DNA from: Deltaproteobacteria bacterium
GTDB lineage: Bacteria; UBA10199; GCA-002796325; JACPFF01
Direction: 5' to 3'
DNA: 57,630 nucleotides
NCBI GenBank assembly: GCA_016210045.1
Contig: JACQUX010000007.1
Span: forward strand, 1 to 57,630
How positions within the stretch are numbered: the first letter of the stretch is position 1; each line of letters starts with the position of its first letter. Positions 8,199 to 15,242 of the stretch are shown here, one piece after another. Below the pieces are notes generated by a model, which saw nothing but the letters and a program-made list of their open reading frames with translations, was not told the origin of the DNA and did not search any database. The translations under genes and the position numbers were made by a program.

Positions 8199-8429
8199 TT
8201 AGGCTGCCGTGTTGCGGTATTGGTTCAGGATCTGTTCGATCTGGTCACGACCGGCCAACTTCAACTTCTTCAGCCGATTCCGTTCCAATTGTTCTGTCGC
8301 CGTCAAAAATGGCTTACTCTCCAACTTTGAGAGCTGGCGCTCGAAATTGCAGTGCTCTTTCCACAACGTGGCGAGCGCTGGGTTATTTTGCTCGTACCGA
8401 GCGATCAAATCGAGATCGCTTTGTTCCAT
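8199..8429 (-). CDS. DUF465 (YdcH-like) small coiled-coil protein
   Basis: A 76-residue helical protein with an acidic N-terminus, the Leu-x2-Glu-His-x2-Phe-Glu-Arg-Gln-Leu centre, and a basic Arg-Leu-Lys-Lys-Leu-Lys-Leu segment near the end. This pattern is typical of the DUF465/YdcH family, whose role is unknown. It has a strong ribosome site (AGGAGG, 6 bases before the ATG) and its own promoter at 8491-8518. It ends 51 bases before psd and may be cotranscribed with it. Confidence 0.8.
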   Translation of the reverse strand: MEQSDLDLIARYEQNNPALATLWKEHCNFERQLSKLESKPFLTATEQLERNRLKKLKLAGRDQIEQILNQYRNTAA

Positions 8430-8490
8430 ACCTCACCTCCTATTAAGTTCCGCCGGACGGCTTCCCCCGGCCTCACCGCTCATGGAAGGG

Positions 8491-8518
8491 ATCATAGTAG
8501 AGGATGCTGAGGTGTCAA
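8491..8518 (-). promoter_or_regulatory. sigma-70-type promoter for the DUF465 gene
   Basis: On the minus strand a perfect TTGACA (8518-8513) is followed by 16 bases and TATGAT (8496-8491). The start codon is 61 bases further on and has a good Shine-Dalgarno sequence, so this transcript has a normal leader. Confidence 0.7.
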
Positions 8519-8553
8519 GGGGATGCCGGGACATGATGATGATAGCCGGGATT

Positions 8554-10110
8554 TCACCCCGCGCGCAACTGCCATTCCGGCATCCGGCCACAGCGCCCTT
8601 CGACCGCCGCTTTGATTCGCTGCTCCGCCACGAGCTGCTCGGCGAGCCCCAAGTCCGGGGCCATTGGTCGATCTTCGCGCAACATCGGCACTGCGGCCCG
8701 GACCGCCCGATAGGCCGCGGCGGCCCCTTTGCCGGGGGCATCGCGGCGTGGGTGCAAGTCGATGGCCTGGCATGCGGCCAGCAGTTCAATCCCCACGACT
8801 TGTCGCGCCAACGCCACCACGTCCCGCGCCTTTCGCGCCGCCCACATCCCCATGCTGACGTGATCTTCCTGCCCGCCCCACGTCGGGATCGTGTCCACGC
8901 TCGCGGGATGTGCCAAGGTCTTGCATTCGGAAACGAGTGCAGCCGCCGTCGTATGCGCCACCATAAATCCGGAATGCAGCCCGGGGGTCGGTGTGAGTCC
9001 CATCACTGCCAGCTCCGCCGCCTTCGGATTAATTAATTGCTCGATTCGCCGTTCGCTGATCGACGCCAGCGTGGTGAGCGCGATCGCTAACGCGTCCATC
9101 GCGAAGGCCAACGGCGCCCCATGAAAATTGCCGCCGGACAGAATCGCGTCGTCGTCCGGAAAGATAATCGGATTGTCAGTCACGCTGTCGAGTTCGCAAT
9201 GAACCGTCGCGGCGCCGACACGGATCGCCTCACGCGCCACACCATGCACGGCCGGGATGCACCGCAACGCGTACGGATCCTGCACGCGCCCGCAATCGCG
9301 ATGCGAGGCAACGATGGCACTCTGCGCCAACAGTTTCCGCAACATGGCGGCCGTGGCAACGGCTCCCGGATGTGGTCGCACCCCATGCAGCCGCGCGTCG
9401 AACGGCGTCACGGAGCCGAGCAACCCTTCAATCGTCAAGGCTCCGGCAATATCGGCGTGACACAGCACGACCCAGGCCTCCGTCACCACGGCGACCGCCA
9501 CGGCCAACATCGCTTCCGTCCCGTTCAACAATGCCAAGCCTTCTTTGGCCTGCAACGTCACACACGGCAGCCGCAATCGCTTGGCGGCGCGCGATGCCGC
9601 CATGATTCGACCGCCACTCCGCACGAATCCTTCGCCGAGCAGCGCCAACGCCAAATGCGCTAACGGCGCCAGATCGCCGCTGGCCCCGACCGAACCTTGC
9701 GCCGGCACGATCGGCAGACAATCGGCGTTCAACCAGGCGGCTAAGGCCTCCGCCAACTCGACCCGCACGCCGGAATGTCCACGCGCCAAGTGATGGAGTT
9801 TGAGCAGCAGCATCAGCCGTACGATACCGTCAGGCAACGCGGCGCCGACACCGGCCGCGTGACTCACGACCAAGTTGCGTTGCAATTCCCGCAATTTTTC
9901 CGGAGCGATTTTGGTCCGCGCAAAAATACCGAAGCCCGTATTGATGCCGTAAATCGGTCGCTCGTCGCGCTCGTGGCGTTCGACCACGGCACGCGCCTTG
10001 GCCAACCGTCTTCGTGCGGCTGGCGCCAGTCGCACGTGAATCGGCTCGCTCAGCGCACGCGCCGCATCCTCCCACGGCAACCGTTCGCCATCTAATACCA
10101 AGATCGGCAT
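8554..10110 (-). CDS. hutH: Histidine ammonia-lyase
   Basis: A 518-residue enzyme that deaminates histidine to urocanate. The Ala-Ser-Gly triplet that cyclises to the MIO cofactor lies in Gly-Ser-Val-Gly-Ala-Ser-Gly-Asp-Leu-Ala-Pro-Leu. The Tyr-Gly-Ile-Asn-Thr-Gly-Phe-Gly loop carries the catalytic tyrosine, and the substrate-region His of Asn-Leu-Val-Val-Ser-His is the one seen in histidine rather than phenylalanine lyases. Length is normal. No other hut genes lie nearby, so a related aromatic lyase or aminomutase remains possible. The ATG at 10110 has an AAGGA site 6 bases upstream. Confidence 0.9.
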   Translation of the reverse strand: MPILVLDGERLPWEDAARALSEPIHVRLAPAARRRLAKARAVVERHERDERPIYGINTGFGIFARTKIAPEKLRELQRNLVVSHAAGVGAALPDGIVRLMLLLKLHHLARGHSGVRVELAEALAAWLNADCLPIVPAQGSVGASGDLAPLAHLALALLGEGFVRSGGRIMAASRAAKRLRLPCVTLQAKEGLALLNGTEAMLAVAVAVVTEAWVVLCHADIAGALTIEGLLGSVTPFDARLHGVRPHPGAVATAAMLRKLLAQSAIVASHRDCGRVQDPYALRCIPAVHGVAREAIRVGAATVHCELDSVTDNPIIFPDDDAILSGGNFHGAPLAFAMDALAIALTTLASISERRIEQLINPKAAELAVMGLTPTPGLHSGFMVAHTTAAALVSECKTLAHPASVDTIPTWGGQEDHVSMGMWAARKARDVVALARQVVGIELLAACQAIDLHPRRDAPGKGAAAAYRAVRAAVPMLREDRPMAPDLGLAEQLVAEQRIKAAVEGRCGRMPEWQLRAG

Positions 10111-10181
10111 GGCGAGTCCTTAACGTGCCTCGAGCAGCACTGCAACGAGAACCAACAACCTCCGCGAAGCATACGCCATGC

Positions 10182-10218
10182 AAAAAAACAACAACCCCTC
10201 CATAAGGAGGGGTTGTTG
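10182..10218 (-). terminator. Rho-independent terminator after the first cytochrome gene
   Basis: Perfect 13-bp stems at 10189-10201 and 10206-10218 with a 4-base loop, followed on the minus strand by seven T residues (10188-10182). It ends the transcript of the haem-protein gene at 10256-10459. Confidence 0.9.
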
Positions 10219-10255
10219 CGACTCAACGCCGATATTTTCGTCGCCATTTCGGCAG

Positions 10256-10459
10256 TCACTTCTTGCCGCACGCCGCGAGATCTTTCTTGCCTTGATAACA
10301 CGTGCCAGTCTCATTCAGGGCCTTATCGCCGGCCTTCACGTGACACGTCGCACACGGTGCGCCTTCTTTCTTGGTGTATTCGGCCTTGGCCAACGCGTTG
10401 GTCGACGCAAACGCCAATCCGCAGAGTGCGAGCCCAGCGACGATGAGTTTCCCCTTCAT
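10256..10459 (-). CDS. Small periplasmic single-haem cytochrome-like protein (paralogue 1)
   Basis: A 67-residue protein: signal peptide at residues 1-24 ending Ala-Leu-Ala, then one Cys-Ala-Thr-Cys-His haem c site, followed by Thr-Cys-Tyr-Gln-Gly-Lys-Lys-Asp-Leu-Ala-Ala-Cys with two more cysteines. It is nearly identical after the signal peptide to the protein at 10648-10848. It may be a small electron carrier, or a haem-binding protein whose extra cysteines form a disulfide. The ribosome site is AGGAGG, 5 bases before the ATG. It has its own terminator downstream and an 8-bp inverted repeat upstream, so the unit is monocistronic. Confidence 0.8.
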   Translation of the reverse strand: MKGKLIVAGLALCGLAFASTNALAKAEYTKKEGAPCATCHVKAGDKALNETGTCYQGKKDLAACGKK

Positions 10460-10478
10460 AATTGCCTCCTGTTGGTGA

Positions 10479-10498
10479 GGATCGCACCACTGCGATCC
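10479..10498. promoter_or_regulatory. 8-bp inverted repeat upstream of cytochrome paralogue 1
   Basis: GGATCGCA and TGCGATCC are perfect inverted arms with a 4-base spacer, 20 bases before the start codon. It could be an operator or a 5-prime leader hairpin. The sister gene has a different inverted repeat at a similar place. Confidence 0.4.
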
Positions 10499-10587
10499 GA
10501 TGGGTTGGAAGATGACGCATCTAGATATTTTCGCCTATGATGTCGATCACGGGACCGCGCACGTCAAGCGACATCTCAGTAGCTGAC

Positions 10588-10618
10588 AAAAAAAGGCCCC
10601 TCCGAGAGGAGGGGCCTT
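10588..10618 (-). terminator. Rho-independent terminator after cytochrome paralogue 2
   Basis: Perfect 11-bp stems at 10593-10603 and 10608-10618 with loop GAGA, and a T run on the minus strand at 10594-10588. The stem core CCCCTCC/GGAGGGG is shared with the terminator of paralogue 1, which fits a duplication of the whole unit. Confidence 0.9.
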
Positions 10619-10647
10619 GGCGCAAAATCAACTACAACTTTTCAGCC

Positions 10648-10848
10648 CTACTTCTTACACGCCGCGAGATCTTTCTTGCCTTGATAACACGTCCCCGTTT
10701 CATTCAACGCCTTATCTCCGGCCTTCACATGACACGTCGTACAGCCCACGCCTTCCTTCTTTGCATAGTCCGGTTTAGCCAGCGCGGACGACGACACCAT
10801 CCCCAACGCGACCACCGCCAGTACAGCACCGACTAGTTTCCTTTTCAT
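10648..10848 (-). CDS. Small periplasmic single-haem cytochrome-like protein (paralogue 2)
   Basis: A 66-residue protein with a signal peptide (to about residue 24), one Cys-Thr-Thr-Cys-His haem c site and the same Lys-Ala-Gly-Asp-Lys-Ala-Leu-Asn-Glu-Thr-Gly-Thr-Cys block as its neighbour. It differs in the signal peptide and around the haem site. The ribosome site is AGGAGG. Gene, ribosome site and terminator were duplicated together, and the copies have diverged mainly upstream. Confidence 0.8.
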   Translation of the reverse strand: MKRKLVGAVLAVVALGMVSSSALAKPDYAKKEGVGCTTCHVKAGDKALNETGTCYQGKKDLAACKK

Positions 10849-10881
10849 CCCTGCCTCCTATGGTGTTGTTGTCAGCTCACC

Positions 10882-10900
10882 GAGCGTGGATGTCACGCTC
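10882..10900. promoter_or_regulatory. 7-bp inverted repeat upstream of cytochrome paralogue 2
   Basis: GAGCGTG and CACGCTC are perfect inverted arms with a 5-base spacer, 34 bases before the start codon. A possible operator. Its sequence differs from the repeat upstream of paralogue 1, so the two copies may be controlled separately. Confidence 0.35.
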
Positions 10901-10968
10901 ATATAGACAGCGCATTTCCTTCATCGCCCCCGACATCACAATGACAGCGATCAGGCGTTCGTCCGACC

Positions 10969-11409
10969 TCACTCATCCGCCCAGTTAGTGAGCGGCTCCA
11001 TACCCGCCGCCAACGCGCTCCCGGCATCATAGGCGGTCATCGCCGTGTCGATCTCGCCGGCAAAGCTCTCGAAGAGGGGCACGAGTTTTGGAAACAGCAG
11101 CGCAGCGAGGCGTTGATTGCGTTCGCGCAACGCCGCCCCGAGTAACGCATTGAAGCCCCACAAGTGGGTTGGGGCACGCGCCGTGTATTGTGTCGTGGCG
11201 GCATGCACCGCACTCAACACGGTGTGGGGTTCGAGGAGCGCGTTCTCCCGCAACGCCCGCGCAAGACCGCGGCTCCCCAGTACGATCGCCTCTCGCAACG
11301 CGGTCGCCTGCCTGGCAGATCGCCTCAGGGCCAGGAAACGCGCCTCTGCTGCCGCATCGGCACGGTGCGATTCCCAGCACTGCCTGCTACTCCCTATTGC
11401 CCTCAGCAT
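10969..11409 (-). CDS. Helical protein of unknown function downstream of tsaB
   Basis: A 146-residue, Ala- and Arg-rich protein predicted to be all helix, with no signal peptide or cysteine motif. It overlaps the tsaB stop by 7 bases and has no ribosome site of its own, so it is probably translated by coupling. I recognise no family. Its position would suit an accessory factor of tsaB, but nothing in the sequence shows that. The coding bias matches its neighbours. Confidence 0.5.
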   Translation of the reverse strand: MLRAIGSSRQCWESHRADAAAEARFLALRRSARQATALREAIVLGSRGLARALRENALLEPHTVLSAVHAATTQYTARAPTHLWGFNALLGAALRERNQRLAALLFPKLVPLFESFAGEIDTAMTAYDAGSALAAGMEPLTNWADE

Positions 11410-12098
11410 ATGCCACCTCCCTCAGCATACGACGCCCGCAAATAGCGAGGCGCCAAGGTTGCCACGTCATCCTGTTCCCGGTTTGCCAAGCGTTGCAGCG
11501 CCAGCCGCGCCAACCCATCCGCCGACGGAAGATGCCACGCCGGATCGGCAGCCACGACAATCCGGTCGCCCGACGCGGCGACCACTTCCGCGTAACGAAG
11601 CGCGCCATCTCCGAGGCAAATCACCGGTCGTCCGAGTGCCAAGAGTTGCTGTACGACGACTGCAGGAGTTGCCACTGATTCAGGAACGAGCGTTTGCAGC
11701 GCGCCGTCACTCCATGCATACGCGGCCGCGTACATCTCGCCGCGCCGCGCGTCGAGCAGCGGCGCAATGACCTGTTCCGTTGCCACACCGCGCATCGCCA
11801 GCGCGGCCAGCGCGGAGATGCCGACCAGCGGAATGCCCAGCGCCAGCGCCAGCCCCTTCGCCGCCGCCATCCCGACCCGAATCCCGGTAAACGTCCCCGG
11901 CCCGACCGCCACGGCCACCGCGTTCAACGTGCGCACCGGCACATCCGCGTCCCGCAACGTAGCCACAATGAGAGGGACCAGCTCCGCGCCATGACCGTTC
12001 ACGACATGCGCACTGTGTTCAGCTAAAGTGACACCATTCGCGACAACAGCCAACGCCGCTGTGGTGGTGGAAGTATCGATGGCGAGCAGACATGTCAT
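11403..12098 (-). CDS. tsaB: tRNA threonylcarbamoyladenosine biosynthesis protein TsaB
   Basis: A 231-residue ASKHA-fold protein, partner of TsaD in the t6A modification of ANN-decoding tRNAs. The N-terminus Leu-Leu-Ala-Ile-Asp-Thr-Ser-Thr and the Val-Gly-Pro-Gly-Thr-Phe-Thr-Gly-Ile-Arg-Val-Gly motif are diagnostic. The ATG at 12098 matches the family start; a GTG 27 bases earlier was not used. No clear Shine-Dalgarno was seen. It is flanked by the helical protein of unknown function (overlapping) and a lectin-like gene 30 bases upstream. Confidence 0.93.
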   Translation of the reverse strand: MTCLLAIDTSTTTAALAVVANGVTLAEHSAHVVNGHGAELVPLIVATLRDADVPVRTLNAVAVAVGPGTFTGIRVGMAAAKGLALALGIPLVGISALAALAMRGVATEQVIAPLLDARRGEMYAAAYAWSDGALQTLVPESVATPAVVVQQLLALGRPVICLGDGALRYAEVVAASGDRIVVAADPAWHLPSADGLARLALQRLANREQDDVATLAPRYLRASYAEGGGIC

Positions 12099-12128
12099 AC
12101 GATGCGTGTGGTGTAACGCACTCACGCG

Positions 12129-13448
12129 TTATTGCCAAATGGGAAGTGCGTGCTGATCCCAATGGGCGATGCACGACGGATTGGCGTCCGACAGGCCGAA
12201 CACGTGCGTCGCCCGCGTGGCCGGGCTATAGGCGGCAGCGAGCCCAACCGGCCCTTTCAGGCGGATCGAGCCGGCGGGACGATCGACCCACCGGTCGCCA
12301 TTCCAGATCCACTGCAGCGGCGTGCCATCCATCCGGATCGCGTAGACCTCGGGACTCTGCGTGGTGCGGTTATAGACGGTGACCGGCGGCGAATCCAACT
12401 GAGTCGCGCCTAAGAATTCTTCGTGGCCATCCTGGCCCCATCCCTTGCCGTTCGCCAACCAATACCAATGGAGCAATCGATGATGTCCTTCGAGCGACGC
12501 GGGCAATTGCGCCACGGAAAAGAGATCGACGTGGCCATGCTCGCGATTCACCACCGCGACCGGCGGCGCGGCTAATGGCGTAGCGGGGACACCGCTCAGC
12601 ACACCCATGTCTTCCCAACCGACGCCGGACGTCCACGTCCAATGGGTCACTGCAGCGACGATTTCCGAAATATCACACCGAAACGGTTCGTCCGGAGCGA
12701 GCGGATCTTCGCACCACGCTTCATGAACCCATTCCCGCTCTGTCCCCCACACCACTTCAATCCGCCGTGACGTGTCGTTGAAAAAGACGACCGGCTGTGT
12801 CACGATCGGCTCTTCGCTAAACAACTCCCGATGACCGCTGTTGCCCCATCCATCGGCTAACGGCGCATACGACCAACGATAGACGCGCGCGGGGTCACCG
12901 CCCATCCCAATGACTTCCAGATTGCCGTTCACCGAATTCCGCGCCAACGACGGTTCGCCGAAATCACCGGCATCGACCAACGTCTCGTGCGCATTGCGTC
13001 CCCATCCGGAGACCGGGTCGAAATACCAATGATACAGGCCCGCGACCGGAGGATCATCCGCCTCGACCTCAGTCATGCCGGTCGCGACAACGTCAATGCG
13101 ACCAGTCTGTTCATTCACGACAACGGCCGGCGAAGAGATCAGCGGCACCCTCCCGAGCGGATACGATTGACCTGCGTAGCGCCACCCGTCCGGCGTATCG
13201 CCATAGAGCCACAACGTCAGCACACCGTCCGGCGCCCCTTTGCCGAACACGAAGACTAAATGATGCAGCGGCGAATACACCGCACTGAGCGCGGGGGCAT
13301 AATAGACCTCGGATTGGGCAAAATGCGTCGGGTCCCAGTAGACGCCGCACCCGAGCCGCTCGCCGGCGCGGAGTCCCGCTATCGGTTGCACGAGCAGCCA
13401 GCCGCAAAACATCGCCGCCAGCGAACGCCGATACATTGTGGTTTTCAT
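12129..13448 (-). CDS. Secreted PLL-type beta-propeller, lectin-like
   Basis: A 439-residue protein with a signal peptide (about residues 1-29). It then has at least five repeats of roughly 60 residues, each with His-Trp-x-Trp or Tyr-Arg-Trp, a Gly-Trp-Gly or Gly-Trp-x-Asp turn, and a Pro-Val-x-Val-x-Asn strand. This is the layout of the PLL/DUF346 seven-bladed propeller lectins, in which aromatic clusters bind sugars. Binding specificity cannot be read from the sequence. The start at 13448 opens a clean signal peptide; an earlier frame start was rejected. Confidence 0.65.
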   Translation of the reverse strand: MKTTMYRRSLAAMFCGWLLVQPIAGLRAGERLGCGVYWDPTHFAQSEVYYAPALSAVYSPLHHLVFVFGKGAPDGVLTLWLYGDTPDGWRYAGQSYPLGRVPLISSPAVVVNEQTGRIDVVATGMTEVEADDPPVAGLYHWYFDPVSGWGRNAHETLVDAGDFGEPSLARNSVNGNLEVIGMGGDPARVYRWSYAPLADGWGNSGHRELFSEEPIVTQPVVFFNDTSRRIEVVWGTEREWVHEAWCEDPLAPDEPFRCDISEIVAAVTHWTWTSGVGWEDMGVLSGVPATPLAAPPVAVVNREHGHVDLFSVAQLPASLEGHHRLLHWYWLANGKGWGQDGHEEFLGATQLDSPPVTVYNRTTQSPEVYAIRMDGTPLQWIWNGDRWVDRPAGSIRLKGPVGLAAAYSPATRATHVFGLSDANPSCIAHWDQHALPIWQ

Positions 13449-13517
13449 GATAGAGGAATCCGCTAACACCCGCCGCATGGGCATTGCAAGTCTGAAAGCA
13501 ATCGGCGGAGAAAAAAA

Positions 13518-14030
13518 CTACAGGTCGCTTGTGCTGTAGAGCAGGACTTTTTGGACACGGCTCGTCGGCGCCGGCTTGGCTTCGGCGAAGCAGAAGCTCA
13601 AGCCGCCCGGTGGCACCAACTGTACGGCACACGCACCACCTTCCGCGCCGGGCGACACGCGGAGTTTCGGGTATGCCGCTGTCAACGCCGGCCATGGGCT
13701 CCCAACTCCCAACCCTTCGCTCGTCTTGAAGTCAGGAGAGACGATCGTAATCCGCCAGACCACGTTCATTGCGGGCTCCAACGTGAACAAACGACGTCCG
13801 GACTGCATGACATCGTAGTGGCGATACGGCTCCCCCTCCGCTTGGCGCACCACCTCTTGCACTGTGCCGACGCCGCTGGCGCGGATCTGCTGCAACGCCG
13901 CGTCGATCGGCATCTCGATCCGGATCGGCCCCAACCCGCCCAGAGAGACCCGCCACGCATCACCGGCCCAGGCCATCGCCGCGATCAACAGCCACATCGC
14001 GACTACACCCATGCGTTTGCCATGCTGCAT
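13518..14030 (-). CDS. Secreted protein of unknown function
   Basis: A 170-residue protein with a signal peptide (residues 1-22, ending Ala-Trp-Ala). A Gly-Leu-Gly-Pro-Ile-Arg-Ile-x-Met-Pro-Ile-Asp segment follows, seen in assorted bacterial exported proteins of unknown role, with two cysteines in the C-terminal third. The ribosome site GAGGAG sits 6 bases before the ATG at 14030, which decides the start. It lies between the lectin-like gene and the operon of unknown function at 14107-17390 and may be part of the same secreted programme. Confidence 0.6.
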   Translation of the reverse strand: MQHGKRMGVVAMWLLIAAMAWAGDAWRVSLGGLGPIRIEMPIDAALQQIRASGVGTVQEVVRQAEGEPYRHYDVMQSGRRLFTLEPAMNVVWRITIVSPDFKTSEGLGVGSPWPALTAAYPKLRVSPGAEGGACAVQLVPPGGLSFCFAEAKPAPTSRVQKVLLYSTSDL

Positions 14031-14106
14031 CACCGCTCCTCTCGCGCCACATCGTTGCAAACCAGAGCGTCATACTATTAGCGCAATCGCACTACTACTG
14101 GAAGGT

Positions 14107-15240
14107 TTATTCAGGAATCGGGTCGGACGGCACCAGCTCCGGCTTCGCCAGCGCATCGCCTTCATTTGCAGACACGGGCTCAATCAGTTCGGACGCGCCA
14201 TTCCCAACCCCTCCGCTCGGCGCCGCAGCGCGACGGGGCCCGGCCGGCAACGCGACGCGGCCCGTCCGCACGACCGTTTCCAGCAACGGTACTGCAAATT
14301 GCCACGGCCTGCGGCGACTCGCCGCATTGAGTTCCGCCAAACGACCGCATTGCTGCGCAAAGGATTGCGGCGTGACGCGGGACTGGAATTGACGCAACTG
14401 CGCCCAGGCCGCCGTCACTTCTTCCGGATTCACAGTGGCGAATCTCGCCCGCAACACCACGAGCGCCAAGTCCAATGCCGCCATGAGCTCCGCGTCGACG
14501 AATGGGCGGACCCGAGGGAGAAATTCGAAGAGCACATGTGCCGCGTTCGGGTGATCGGGCGGATCTTGCAACAAATGGAGCGTGGCGACAACGCGCCCTA
14601 ACCGCGCCAACGTGGCGGCACTTTCGCGCGTCAGTGCGGTCTCGAGAAACGAGAGGTTGTACATGTCTGTGGCAGTCGTCAGGGCCTCAGCATAGCGTCC
14701 CGCTTGCATCGCCTGCGCCAAACGGATTTCCATCTCCTGCTGCCGCCGCACGCGGGCTTCTGCCTCGCGTTGCACGAACTGCCGCTGGTTATGACGCCGG
14801 ACCAGCCAGATGCCCAACACGGCGCCCAATGTCACGGCGACGCCGATCGTCCAGTACAGTGTGCTGTGATCATTGATCCGCTCGATGATCGCCGTGCAAT
14901 CGGGCGGCAGTTCGTAACCCGGCACGGCTTCACAGTGTGCCGGCAATGTCGGCTCGTCGCACGCCGCCGCGACCGCACCGCTCAGCATCACTGCGACTGT
15001 TCGTTGGGCGACGACTGCCAACGCGAGCGGCGCTTGCGGCATTGCCGCGCGTGTCATAATCGACTGCTGCAATCCAGCCGCATTGCTCCGGCGAGTCGTG
15101 ACCAGTGTGCCTGTGACGCCCACTGCGCGCGAAGGCAACGGCAGCTGCAATCCCCTCCCGACGCGCGGCAGACCGTTGCGGCCGCTACGAGGCCCCTCTC
15201 TATGGAGCGGCACTCGCCGCGATAAGCGATGCACGTTCAT
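14107..15240 (-). CDS. Arg-rich N-terminus, two-helix membrane protein of unknown function
   Basis: A 377-residue protein. Residues 1-65 are basic and disordered-looking (11 Arg in the first 52). A first hydrophobic segment at about 68-93 is followed by a short loop with Cys 94, 103 and 115, and a second transmembrane helix at about 128-148. The rest is a long charged coiled coil and helical-repeat domain, probably cytoplasmic. The ATG at 15240 has AGGAG 5 bases upstream and lies 2 bases after the preceding gene, so they form an operon. No family was recognised. The protein at 35508-36326 has the same layout. Confidence 0.6.
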   Translation of the reverse strand: MNVHRLSRRVPLHREGPRSGRNGLPRVGRGLQLPLPSRAVGVTGTLVTTRRSNAAGLQQSIMTRAAMPQAPLALAVVAQRTVAVMLSGAVAAACDEPTLPAHCEAVPGYELPPDCTAIIERINDHSTLYWTIGVAVTLGAVLGIWLVRRHNQRQFVQREAEARVRRQQEMEIRLAQAMQAGRYAEALTTATDMYNLSFLETALTRESAATLARLGRVVATLHLLQDPPDHPNAAHVLFEFLPRVRPFVDAELMAALDLALVVLRARFATVNPEEVTAAWAQLRQFQSRVTPQSFAQQCGRLAELNAASRRRPWQFAVPLLETVVRTGRVALPAGPRRAAAPSGGVGNGASELIEPVSANEGDALAKPELVPSDPIPE

Positions 15241-15242
15241 AC

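Noticed and set aside
13505-13530. A T run followed by GCCGATT on the minus strand, close to the lectin-like gene.
   Set aside because: The -35 sequence is absent at the required 11-base spacing, so it was not counted with the other four sites.
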